Origin: RUG11551 sp045586185
Lineage (GTDB): Bacteria > Planctomycetota > Planctomycetia > Pirellulales > Thermoguttaceae
NCBI GenBank assembly: GCA_045586185.1
Contig: JAZMZV010000008.1
Span: 1 to 13,238 of the forward strand
DNA: 13,238 nt
Direction of reading: 5' to 3'
Shown piece by piece: positions 1 to 7,626 of the stretch (its first letter is position 1; every line of letters starts with the position of its first letter). The position numbers were made by a program, and so were the translations under genes. The notes under the pieces are model-generated. The model worked only from the letters and a program-made list of their open reading frames with translations, was not told the origin of the DNA and did not search any database.

Positions 1-1886
1 ATAGTAATCGCTTCCAGACGTCAAAAGTCCATTCCAGAAATTATCGTTTTGCAGATCGCCGCTAAATGCGCCGGTCGAATTGACAATAATTGGATATTCA
101 GCGCCCGGCTGAAGGGAATCCGCGACTATGTCAATAATGGAATTGGAATCAATATTAAACGAACTGGCGGTAAGCGTATCAATACGATCGCCTTCCTGTT
201 CAATTAACAGCGTAGCGCCTTCTTTGAGTTCGTACCCTCCGCCAAACCGCGCATCGCCAACAGAATTGCCGGGTGAAAAGACCGAATCCGGTTCGACCGT
301 AATTCCGCCGGACATATAGCCTAAGATGTCCATACGTCCAGAGGAAACGACCAGCCCGTTAATATCAATCAAATCTTGGGCTTCATTGCACAGTTGCAGC
401 GTACCGTCGCCGGTTTTGACAACTTCGCCTAAATCCGTTCTGACAACTTTAAATGAATCAGCGTTTAATTTTTTGACTACATTTTCGCTGACGTTCAAAT
501 TCAACGTTCCTTTTGTTTCCTCAGTAGCTCCAGAAACGTTGAACGTTCCAGTAAAAGAATCGATATAGTCTAAATTCGCTGTCAGCTTACCGCCGTTGGA
601 AATATTAACGGTCTGAAGCTGATAAACGTTGGTGTCATCTACAACAGACGGGTCGCTTTCGTTGGCTTTTGGTTTATATTGACGTCCGGCTATCGTAACC
701 TGAGCTTCATTAATAGCTGTTTGAGCGTTTGCGTTATTGACATAAATGCCGCCGTCAAAAGAATACGTTCCGCTGTCGGTGAAGCTTAAAACAGTATTGG
801 AACCGTTTAAGTATAGGTCGTTACCAGTTGTGGCGGTATTTCCTGTAAATACAGCAGACGTGTTATCGCCGGAAAATGTTACTGCAGTCTCGCTATAAAT
901 CGCGCCCCCGTTGGTTCCAGCAGTGTTGTTGGAAAAGGTAAACGAGCCGTTTGAAAACACCGAATTCCCTCGAATCGCACCGCCCACCTTAGCCGCTCTA
1001 TTGCCGCTGAATTCAATTGATGGATTTTCGCCGTTACCTGTGATAGTCAGCGTTCCGCTATAAATGTTGAGGGCACCGCCAAATTCCTCGTTAGCAGTGT
1101 TGTTTGTAAATTTGATTACGTTGCCTGTAATCGTGGTATTTGCACCGTGGATCGCGCCGCCATACGTTTTAGCGTAATTGTTGTTAAACTTGATTGTATC
1201 GCCTGTTATGGTTAGCTTTCCGGTGTTGTCCATCGATATGGCGCCGCCGTAAGCGGCATTAGTCAGGTTGCTGTCAAAAACAAGACTATTAGCAGCTGTA
1301 ATATTTAGAACGTTTCCGTCTTTTTCCATAGAAATTACTCCGCCTCTGTATTTGCCGTTTTGAAAACCGGAAAACGTGACGTTGTCGATTGTCATGTCAA
1401 CTGTAGCGGCAGGCGTAGTGCTGTGAAAGAAAAGACCAATCGCGTTTGTAATGACGCTGTCAGACCCCTGAATGGACAAATCTTTGAGCGTCATTGCGGC
1501 GTTCGTTCCGCTGGATTCGTTGAAGTTGTAAAAACGACCACCTGTAGCGCCGCCTGCGGTTTTCTTTATCGTTCGTATTGTGCCAGGCGTATCAGACTGA
1601 ATTGTAAAGTCCAAATACGCGCCTCGGATATCCAAGCCCCCATTTTGCGTGGCGTCGCCCGAAAGCTTCAACACATCGCCTAATGCGGCTCCGCTTGCCG
1701 TTTGAACCGTATAGATGTCTGTGCCGGAATAATTAGACGTTGACGAACCGGAGGGGTACCGAAATACCGTATCTTGAGCATTGACAAAGACAGTAAGAAC
1801 AAAAACTGTAAGAACAGAAAAGAGAATCCTTCCTAATGTTAAAATGCGGGGGGGGGGAGGAATGAACAGTCTTTAGGATTAGCCAT
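1..1886 (-). CDS. Pmp-like autotransporter-type surface protein, 5' part, frame broken at a C10 tract
   Basis: The gene runs off the left edge, so only about 629 codons are visible. The start at 1886 is fixed by a strong ribosome binding site (GAAGGAG, 1894-1900). As sequenced, this ATG gives only 15 residues ending at TAA (1839-1841), because ten C at 1848-1857 put it out of frame. With eleven C the frame opens and stays open to base 1. The joined protein has a signal peptide (residues about 15-37, cleavage after VNA), then six GGAI-type motifs (GGVI, GGAI, GGAL) alternating with six FxxN motifs (FDSN, FNNN, FTNN, FSGN, FSNN, FTGN) at about residues 180-350. Farther on are GDGTL and PGNSVG motifs typical of autotransporter passenger domains. 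GGAI/FxxN pairs define the chlamydial polymorphic membrane protein repeat, a beta-helix fold. The C-terminus is outside the window, so a beta-barrel cannot be confirmed. Likely role: adhesin or other surface structure. A sequencing error or true pseudogene is the alternative to phase variation. Confidence 0.8.
1848..1857 (-). repeat. C10 homopolymer tract (candidate phase-variation switch)
   Basis: Ten consecutive G on the plus strand, read as C10 in the minus-strand surface-protein gene. The tract lies between the start codon (1886) and the signal peptide core (from about 1845). Ten C lead to TAA after 15 codons. Eleven or eight C would join the start to the long frame. In the long frame no ATG, GTG or TTG lies between its upstream stop (TAA, 1873-1875) and the signal peptide, so translation from this start needs a different tract length. 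Confidence 0.75.
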
Positions 1887-1993
1887 TATTTTACTCCTTC
1901 TCTAGTGGGTAAAACTGGTAAACGGTTATTGAAACGACTTTTGCGGAGGTACGCCCGGGGCAAAATGGAATATCGCTTTTTTACATTAATAAC

Positions 1994-2021
1994 ATTATAC
2001 ACTCAATTCGGCAATTGAAAA
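1994..2021 (-). promoter_or_regulatory. sigma70-type promoter of the surface-protein gene
   Basis: On the minus strand, a perfect TATAAT (-10, 1994-1999) lies 16 bases from TTTTCA (-35, 2016-2021, four of six consensus bases). Transcription would start near 1987 and leave an untranslated leader of about 100 bases before the ATG at 1886. The region is A/T-rich compared with its surroundings. Confidence 0.55.
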
Positions 2022-2102
2022 GCGGTAAATGGGAAAAATTTTGAAAAAAAGTGAAAAATTTTGAGAAGATAGTATAATTAGAGAAAGCTTATGTCGTATA
2101 TG

Positions 2103-2380
2103 GCGGATTTTATCCGCGATCCAGAAAGGTTTTCGGCTACGGCGAAGGGGGGCGGCGGGGCGTTGAGGCTTCGGCGGACGACACGTCCGCGAACCAGCGG
2201 GGCTGTGGGGCTTTCCGCGTTCAATAGATTATTGGAGGCTTCCGCATTCTCTTGACGGCTTTCGCCGTCAAGTTGTAGCCCGGGGACGGGCTACATCCAG
2301 AGGAGGTTTACGGCTGCGGCAATTTGTTTATTCACACTTCGAATAAAGCGTAACTACGTTCGCTACGCGAACTCCGTTAC
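2103..2380. repeat. array of five hairpins in non-coding DNA
   Basis: Five inverted repeats follow one another. They are 2103-2117 (6-bp arms GCGGAT, loop TTT), 2174-2190 (7-bp arms GCGGACG, loop ACA), 2251-2272 (9-bp arms CTTGACGGC, loop TTTC), 2274-2295 (9-bp arms TGTAGCCCG, loop GGGA) and 2350-2380 (inner 6-bp arms GTTCGC around TAC, outer arms GTAAC/GTTAC). All listed arms pair perfectly. Linking sequences also repeat. GAGGCTTC occurs at 2165-2172 and 2235-2242, and an imperfect direct repeat of about 26 bp beginning CCAGA occurs at 2121-2146 and 2297-2322. A TATAAT at 2073-2078 on the plus strand could start a transcript across the array. No credible coding frame was seen. It looks like a degenerate cluster of palindromic intergenic elements; the family is not recognised. 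Confidence 0.6.
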
Positions 2381-2406
2381 CGCCTTCCATTTCTTTGTGT
2401 TCCAAT

Positions 2407-2451
2407 AAAAAAACGAGAAGTAAAAGATAACATCTCTTACTTCTCGTTTTT
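2407..2451 (-). terminator. Rho-independent terminator after hydA, symmetrical
   Basis: Arms 2411-2423 and 2437-2449 (core ACGAGAAGTAA and its complement) form a 13-bp perfect stem with a 13-base loop. On the minus strand it is followed by a run of seven T, 21 bases beyond the hydA stop codon. The plus strand also has a T-run after the stem, so it could stop transcription in both directions and insulate the hydrogenase operon from the hairpin array. Confidence 0.85.
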
Positions 2452-2471
2452 CATTTTACGATAAGTATCGT

Positions 2472-4469
2472 TTAGAGAGCTTTGACTCCCTTTTCGATAG
2501 CTTCTTTGACGCTGTCAATCGACGGGGCGATTTCTTCGCAGTCTACGGTAACGCAGTTGACGTTTTGAGCCGTGAACGCGGCGTCGAGGTCAACGCTGTC
2601 AGCGTATCCGCTGTCTTTGACAAACTGAGAAACAGCTCCGAGCAGTTCCGTCGCCGCGGCGTTGTCACCCTTGGTGGGGATTGTAACAGTAACCGTCAGA
2701 CGGTTGTCTTTCGTTCCGCGAATAATCGGGAGCTTGGCGTCGAAGAGCTGGCTGCGGTTCTGATAGTGAGTGTGCAGCAGTTCGTGAGCCTTGTGAGAAC
2801 CAGCGTGTCCGCCGAGGTGTTCTTCGTAGCACTTGTCGACCATGTAGTTCTCTTGCGACTTCTTAAGCTGGGAGGTAGCGTCGATCGTGTACAGACCGTC
2901 CTGACGCTGCTTGCGAATGGCGTTGTCGGCTCCGTAGGGCTGACCGCCGCCGGAAATGCATCCGCCCGGGCAAGCCATGACTTCGATAAAGTCGAAGTAG
3001 GATTCGCCAGACTTGAGTTCGTTGAGCAGTTTCTTCGCCGCTGCCAGGCCGTAAACGACGGCAACCTTAACTTCGTTGCCAGCAACGTTGAGCGTAGCGG
3101 TCTTGCGATTGTCCATGCCTCGAACCATTTTGAAGTCAACGTCTTTGAGCGTTTCGCCGGTAATCTTTTCAACGGCAAAACGAAGAGCGGCTTCCATAAC
3201 GCCTCCGGATGCGCCGAAGATGACGCCGCCGCCGGTCGCCAGACCCCAAGGCATATCGAACGCCTGCGGCTGGAGAGTGTTGATGTCGATGCCCATCGAG
3301 TGGATCATACGACCAACTTCTGCGGTGGTAATAACAACGTCAACGTCCGATTTGCCGTCGGTTGCCAGTTTCGGAAGCTGAATTTCAAACTTCTTGGCTG
3401 TACAGGGCATAATGGAAACGACGAAGAGGTCTTCGCGTTTGCAGCCGAGCTGTTTCGGAAGGATGGCCTGAGCGATAGCGCCAAACATGCCTTGCGGAGA
3501 GCGGCAGGTGGAAACGTTTGGCAGGAATTCCGGGAAGTAGCTTTCAGCAAACTTGACCCACGCCGGGCAGCAGGACGTGAACAGAGGCAGCTTTTCCTTC
3601 TTCGTGAAACGATCGATGAATTCGGTCGCTTCTTCGAAGATGGTCATGTCGGCGGTGAAGTTGGTGTCGTAAACGTACTTGAAGCCCATGAGCTTCAAAG
3701 CGGCAACGAGTTTGCCGGCAACGTTTTCGCCAACCGGGCAGCCGAACATTTCGCCCAAGCCGACTCGGACGGACGGAGCGATCTGAACGACAACCGTTTT
3801 GCTTGTGTCGTACAGAGCTTTCCAAACCTTTTCCGTGTCGTCGTGCGGGGTTAAGGCGCCAGTCGGGCAGACGGCGGCGCACTGACCGCAGTTGACGCAT
3901 TCGACTTTGCCCAGATCGTTGTTGAACGCCGGGGCAACCAAAGCGTTGCTGCCGCGGTTTGTGAAGTTGATAGCTCCAATACCCTGAATTTCCGAGCAGA
4001 CGCGAACGCAGTCGCCGCAAAGGATGCACTTGTTGGGGTTGCGATCCAAAGACGGAGAGGACTTGTCAATCGGATGTTCGTGACGCGGAGCCTTGTAACG
4101 GACTTCGTGAACGCCCAAACGGCGCGCGATGTTCTGCAAAGAGCAGGTGGCGCTTTTCGGGCACATGGTGCATTCGCGGTCATGGTTAGCCAACAACAGT
4201 TCGATGTTGATCTTACGCATGTTGCGAAGCTCTTTTGTATCGGTGTGAATTACCATCCCTTCAGCCGGGGCGGTGGAACAGGCGGCCATAATGCCGCGGC
4301 CTTCAACCAGAACCAGGCACAAACGGCAAGCGCCGTAAATGCTCAGTTCGCTGTGATAGCAGAACGTCGGAAGATCGATACCCGCTTTACGAATGACTTC
4401 AAGCAGGTTGCGTTCGTCGGTGAACTCGACTTCCAGACCGTTTACAGTTAATTTTTTCGTATCAGTCAT
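2472..4469 (-). CDS. hydA: NAD-linked [FeFe]-hydrogenase, catalytic subunit HydA
   Basis: Reversible H2 formation at the H-cluster, in the cytoplasm, as part of the HydABC complex. The 665 residues contain, in order: an N-terminal [2Fe-2S] domain (C37, C48, C51, C64), a His-Cys3 [4Fe-4S] motif (H96, C100, C103, C109), two ferredoxin clusters (C148/C151/C154/C158 and C191/C194/C197/C201) and the hydrogenase core. The core shows all three signatures: TSCCPAW (298-304), MPCTAKK (354-360) and ACPGGCISGGGQP (499-511). Predicted H-cluster ligands are C301, C356, C500 and C504, and C300 is the expected proton-transfer cysteine. The small-subunit motif ends near residue 575 (GSHKAHELLHTHY). About 90 further residues follow with no ferredoxin-type cysteine pattern, unlike the extra C-terminal [2Fe-2S] domain known in Thermotoga HydA. 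The start lacks a Shine-Dalgarno sequence but fits the usual N-terminus. It is the last gene of the operon, 80 bp after hydB. The maturases HydE, HydF and HydG are not in the window. Confidence 0.95.
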   Translation of the reverse strand: MTDTKKLTVNGLEVEFTDERNLLEVIRKAGIDLPTFCYHSELSIYGACRLCLVLVEGRGIMAACSTAPAEGMVIHTDTKELRNMRKINIELLLANHDRECTMCPKSATCSLQNIARRLGVHEVRYKAPRHEHPIDKSSPSLDRNPNKCILCGDCVRVCSEIQGIGAINFTNRGSNALVAPAFNNDLGKVECVNCGQCAAVCPTGALTPHDDTEKVWKALYDTSKTVVVQIAPSVRVGLGEMFGCPVGENVAGKLVAALKLMGFKYVYDTNFTADMTIFEEATEFIDRFTKKEKLPLFTSCCPAWVKFAESYFPEFLPNVSTCRSPQGMFGAIAQAILPKQLGCKREDLFVVSIMPCTAKKFEIQLPKLATDGKSDVDVVITTAEVGRMIHSMGIDINTLQPQAFDMPWGLATGGGVIFGASGGVMEAALRFAVEKITGETLKDVDFKMVRGMDNRKTATLNVAGNEVKVAVVYGLAAAKKLLNELKSGESYFDFIEVMACPGGCISGGGQPYGADNAIRKQRQDGLYTIDATSQLKKSQENYMVDKCYEEHLGGHAGSHKAHELLHTHYQNRSQLFDAKLPIIRGTKDNRLTVTVTIPTKGDNAAATELLGAVSQFVKDSGYADSVDLDAAFTAQNVNCVTVDCEEIAPSIDSVKEAIEKGVKAL

Positions 4470-4511
4470 AATATTAAAATGTATTGGTCAATTGTTACGG
4501 GAAATCATGAG

Positions 4512-4546
4512 CTGCGAGGGCAACTCGCAACTCGTCACTTGCGACC
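4512..4546. repeat. degenerate CGCAACT heptamer array in the hydB-hydA gap
   Basis: Between the hydB stop and the hydA start lies a short array of a 7-bp unit. One perfect CGCAACT copy sits at 4526-4532, flanked by one-base variants (GGCAACT at 4519-4525) and two-base variants (CGTCACT at 4533-4539). Within it, TGCGAG (4513-4518) and CTCGCA (4524-4529) form a small hairpin. The same heptamer forms the arms of the inverted repeat at 7442-7618, so this is a dispersed intergenic repeat in this genome. Confidence 0.55.
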
Positions 4547-4549
4547 TGC

Positions 4550-6460
4550 TTAAATTCCTTCGACTGCGCCGAACTTGCAGGCTTCTTTGCATGCTCCGCA
4601 CTTGATGCACTTTTCAGGATCAATGGTGTGCGGTTGTTTGACAGTACCGGAAATGGCGCCGACGGGGCACTTGCGAGCGCACGCAGTGCAGCCCTTGCAT
4701 TTTTCCGGGTTGATGGTCGGACGAGCCAACGCTTTGCATTCGCCGGTGGGGCAAATCTTCTTGAAGACGTGAGCTTCGTATTCTTCGCGGAAGTACTTCA
4801 AGGTAGACAGAACCGGGTTCGGAGCCGTCTTGCCGAGGTTGCACAGCGAACCGAGCTTGACCGCGTTGGCGAGTTCTTCCAGCTGTTCGAGCGTTTCAGC
4901 GGTGCCGCGGCCTTCGATGATGTCGTCCAGAAGAGCGAGCATCTGCTTGGTGCCTTCACGGCAGGGAACGCACTTGCCGCAGGATTCGTTCTGCGTGAAC
5001 TGCATGAAGAAGCGAGCGACTTTGACCATACAGGTCTGCTTGTTCATAACAACCAAACCGCCGGATCCGACGATAGCGCCGACTTCCTGGAGGTGCTGAT
5101 AATCCAGAGGCATGTCGAGCATGTCGGGAGTAAGGCATCCGCCGGAAGGTCCGCCGATCTGAACGGATTTGAAATCGTCCTGCGTAACGTTGCCAGCGTT
5201 GTCGATAACGCCGCCGCCGATGCCGTAAACGATTTCGCGAAGGGTCATGCCGAACGGGACTTCAATCAAGCCGGTGTTGGCAACGTGACCGGTCAAAGCG
5301 AACGTCTTGGTTCCTCTGGCGGTTTCCGGACCAACGGCAGCGAACTTTTCAGCGCCTTCTCGAAGGACGTACGGAACCATGCTCAGCGTTTCAACGTTGT
5401 TGATAACGGTCGGTTTTCCGTACAGACCTTTGACAGCCGGGAATGGCGGCTTGGGCATGGGCATGCCGCGTTTGCCTTCAACGGAGGCGATAAGAGCGGT
5501 TTCTTCGCCGCAGACGAAAGCGCCAGCGCCTTCCATAATGCGAATTCGGAATGAGAAGTCTGTTCCGAAAAGATTGTCGCCCAGCAAGCCGTAGGATTCA
5601 GCCTGAGCGATAGCGTGACGCATACGTTTGACAGCCAGCGGGTATTCAGCGCGGACGTAAACAACGCCTTCGTCTGCTCCAATGGCTCGACCGGCAATCA
5701 TCATGCCTTCGAGAACGGAGTGGGGGTCGCCTTCCATAACGGAACGATCCATAAAGGCTCCGGGGTCGCCTTCGTCGCCGTTGCAAATGATGTAACGTTT
5801 CGGATCTTTGTTGGCGGAATTGAGCGTGAAGAGCCATTTGCGACCGGTGGGGAATCCTCCGCCGCCGCGTCCTTTAAGACCGGAATCGAGAACCGTCTGG
5901 CAAATTTGTTCCGGCGTCATTTCCGTAACAGCTTTGCGCGCTCCGACGTATCCGCCGCGAGCGATGTATTCTTCAATATTGTCCGGTTCAATGAGATAGT
6001 TGCGTAACGCAACGCGCTGCTGATGAGCAAAGAACGGGATGTCTTTTTCGAACTTGCTGCGTTCCTGGGTAGCCGGGTTTTTGTAAAGCATGCGTTCGAT
6101 GACTTCGCCCTTGAGAACCGTCTTTTCGACGATTTCCGGAACGTCTTCCGCCTTGACGTGGCAGTAGAAGAATCCTTCCGGTTCAAAACGCACCAACGGT
6201 CCTTCCTGGCACAGACCCTGGCAGCCGGACTTGGATACGTAAGTTAAAGGATTGTTGGCGTCAGCCAGAGATTCGGCGCACTGTGAGGAAAGGTCTACAG
6301 TAACGTTTACGCCTTGTTTTTTCAGCTCTTCAACCAGAGCGTCGCGAACCTTTAAGGATCCGTTGGCGATACAGCCAGTTTCACCGCAAATAATGATTCG
6401 CCGTTTTAATGCCGCTGCACGTTTATTAAACTGTTCGGCAATCTGTTCCAGATTTGGCAT
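4550..6460 (-). CDS. hydB: NAD-linked [FeFe]-hydrogenase, flavin/NADH subunit HydB (NuoF-like)
   Basis: Passes electrons between NADH (through FMN) and the iron-sulfur chain leading to HydA; in bifurcating enzymes this subunit also handles ferredoxin. The 636 residues contain an N-terminal thioredoxin-like [2Fe-2S] domain (C25/C30 and C80/C84), the FMN motif GRGGGGFPTGRKW (197-209), the NADH-site motif GAGAFVCGEET (311-321), the NuoF [4Fe-4S] site ESCGKCVPC (C494, C497, C500, with C540) and a C-terminal two-cluster ferredoxin domain (C588/C591/C594/C598 and C618/C621/C624/C628). This is the full HydB architecture rather than plain NuoF of complex I. I chose ATG 6460 (MPNLEQ) because the 24 codons upstream to a TTG at 6532 add nothing that fits the family. 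No Shine-Dalgarno sequence precedes it. It lies 104 bp after hydC. Confidence 0.94.
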   Translation of the reverse strand: MPNLEQIAEQFNKRAAALKRRIIICGETGCIANGSLKVRDALVEELKKQGVNVTVDLSSQCAESLADANNPLTYVSKSGCQGLCQEGPLVRFEPEGFFYCHVKAEDVPEIVEKTVLKGEVIERMLYKNPATQERSKFEKDIPFFAHQQRVALRNYLIEPDNIEEYIARGGYVGARKAVTEMTPEQICQTVLDSGLKGRGGGGFPTGRKWLFTLNSANKDPKRYIICNGDEGDPGAFMDRSVMEGDPHSVLEGMMIAGRAIGADEGVVYVRAEYPLAVKRMRHAIAQAESYGLLGDNLFGTDFSFRIRIMEGAGAFVCGEETALIASVEGKRGMPMPKPPFPAVKGLYGKPTVINNVETLSMVPYVLREGAEKFAAVGPETARGTKTFALTGHVANTGLIEVPFGMTLREIVYGIGGGVIDNAGNVTQDDFKSVQIGGPSGGCLTPDMLDMPLDYQHLQEVGAIVGSGGLVVMNKQTCMVKVARFFMQFTQNESCGKCVPCREGTKQMLALLDDIIEGRGTAETLEQLEELANAVKLGSLCNLGKTAPNPVLSTLKYFREEYEAHVFKKICPTGECKALARPTINPEKCKGCTACARKCPVGAISGTVKQPHTIDPEKCIKCGACKEACKFGAVEGI

Positions 6461-6564
6461 AGTAGTGTATATGGGGTTAAATGTTAATGACTTGTGAAAG
6501 ACGCAAGGAAAACCGAATGGGAGGGAAATCAAAGATAAGGGATTGTCCCGCCGCGAGGTTCCTG

Positions 6565-7074
6565 TTACGCAGCCGATTCTTCAGCGCGGATTTTGTCTAC
6601 CAGTTCCGCCGCCAGTTCAGGGGTCGCCTGACCGTAAACGACGTCGTCTACAACCATTACCGGCGCCAAACCGCATGCTCCGAGGCAATATACGATGTCG
6701 ACAGTAAACATCAGGTCAGACGATGTACGATTCTCGTCGCTCAGACCCAGCTTTTCGTACAGCTTTTCGCAAATGCCGGTCGACTTTTTGACGTGGCACG
6801 CGGTGCCGTCGCAAATGCGGATGATGTGCTTTCCTTTGGGATTGAGCGTAAAGTGAGCGTAAAACGTCGCTACGCCATAGACATGAGCGACGGGCAAATC
6901 CAACGACTCTGCCACGTATGTGATAGCGTCCTTCGGAAGGTACTTGAAGACTTCCTGTACCTGCTGAAGGATCGGAATCAAACGAGACTGGTCGTAGTTG
7001 TTCCGTTCCAGAATTTCGTTGACTGCCGCAAGTCGCTGGACCTCCTCGCGAGTCTTTTCAATGGTTTCCTGCAT
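6565..7074 (-). CDS. hydC: NAD-linked [FeFe]-hydrogenase, small [2Fe-2S] subunit HydC (NuoE-like)
   Basis: Thioredoxin-like [2Fe-2S] electron carrier of the HydABC complex. The 169 residues match the family's usual length of about 160. The four cluster ligands are seen as C88 and C93 (CDGTAC) and C130 and C134 (CLGAC). The family motifs VAHVYGVATFYAHF and GACGLAPVM are both intact. It is the first gene of the hydrogenase operon. The start has GGAG ten bases upstream (7085-7088), one of few ribosome binding sites in this window. The promoter at 7137-7166 would give a leader of about 55 bases. The order hydC-hydB-hydA with short gaps supports one transcript ending at the terminator beyond hydA. 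Confidence 0.93.
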   Translation of the reverse strand: MQETIEKTREEVQRLAAVNEILERNNYDQSRLIPILQQVQEVFKYLPKDAITYVAESLDLPVAHVYGVATFYAHFTLNPKGKHIIRICDGTACHVKKSTGICEKLYEKLGLSDENRTSSDLMFTVDIVYCLGACGLAPVMVVDDVVYGQATPELAAELVDKIRAEESAA

Positions 7075-7136
7075 TGTTACTGAGCTCCATTAAAGATTAG
7101 TGGAATACCGACACTTCAATTGAAAACTGTCAATAC

Positions 7137-7166
7137 TGTATAACGAGCTGAAAACGCGTTTGTCAA
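7137..7166 (-). promoter_or_regulatory. sigma70-type promoter of the hydCBA operon
   Basis: On the minus strand, a perfect TTGACA (-35, 7161-7166) is separated by 18 bases from TATACA (-10, 7137-7142). A second TTGACA lies about 36 bases closer to hydC but has no good -10 partner. No operator or redox-regulator site was recognised. Confidence 0.55.
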
Positions 7167-7441
7167 GATAACCAATCTTTACAAATTGTCAGCAGAAAAG
7201 GTCTGATCAATTGAACTTATGTTCAAGAAACAAACTTTTTCCCGGTTCTCAGCTTTCCCGAAATACAATATCTCAATTTTCAATCGATAAAATTTTATTT
7301 ATAAGTATATCAGTTTTTTTTCGAAATGCAAGAGGGGGCGGGATAATTTAGCTATTTTTTCAAAATTTTTCAAAAATATTTTCCTGACACTTGCAAAGAA
7401 TGATTTTTGGGGTAAGATGTATATTAATATTGTCAAAATAA

Positions 7442-7618
7442 AGTTGCGAGTTGCGAGTTGCGAGTTGCGAGATTAAGAATCAGAATCAGAATCAGACGCA
7501 ACAGCGTTCCACAAAACCGCGTCAGCGGTTAAATGCTTATAGCAGCAGGGGATACCTGCGGAGCGAGAAAACTCAAGCGCCGCCCCCTCTCGCAACTCGC
7601 AACTCGCAACTCGCTACT
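7442..7618. repeat. inverted pair of heptamer tandem arrays (AGTTGCG x4 / CGCAACT x3 plus variant)
   Basis: Four perfect AGTTGCG copies (7442-7469) are mirrored by three perfect CGCAACT copies plus CGCTACT (7591-7618). The arms could pair over 28 bp with one mismatch, enclosing 121 bp. A separate hexamer GAATCA x3 lies just inside (7477-7494). The right arm ends eight bases before the SDR start codon, so an RNA stem would sit directly against the translation start. Confidence 0.75.
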
Positions 7619-7626
7619 AACAAACC

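Larger units (their letters stand above)
7075..7626. other. divergent intergenic region between hydC and the SDR gene
   Basis: About 550 bp without a supported gene. The hydC side carries the hydrogenase promoter. The middle (about 7200-7440) is A/T-rich with several T and A runs and no recognised element. The SDR side carries tandem and inverted heptamer repeats. A weak plus-strand promoter is possible at 7391-7418 (TTGCAA, 16 bases, TAAGAT), with another -10-like TATATT at 7420-7425. The small plus-strand open frames at 7451-7714 and 7533-7922 consist largely of repeat sequence and SDR in the wrong frame. Confidence 0.6.

Noticed and set aside
128..568. Two small plus-strand open frames (128-319 and 326-568), and a third at 1360-1683
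   Set aside because: They lie opposite the surface-protein frame, whose repeats and signal peptide are clear; the peptides show no features of their own.
2091..2255. 54-codon plus-strand open frame shortly after a TATAAT
   Set aside because: It consists largely of the hairpin array read as protein, has no ribosome binding site and ends inside a hairpin.
2565..3854. 429-residue open frame on the plus strand opposite hydA
   Set aside because: It lies wholly antisense to the well-supported hydA and has no recognisable domain; it is a by-product of the codon bias of hydA.
4628..5554. 308-residue open frame on the plus strand opposite hydB
   Set aside because: Antisense to conserved hydB motifs, low-complexity composition and no family features.
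6461..6532. Upstream TTG start for hydB, adding 24 residues
   Set aside because: The added residues have no counterpart in the family and MPNLEQ fits the usual N-terminus.
7442..7618. CRISPR array
   Set aside because: Units are 7 bp, directly adjacent with no spacers, and mirrored; there are no cas genes.
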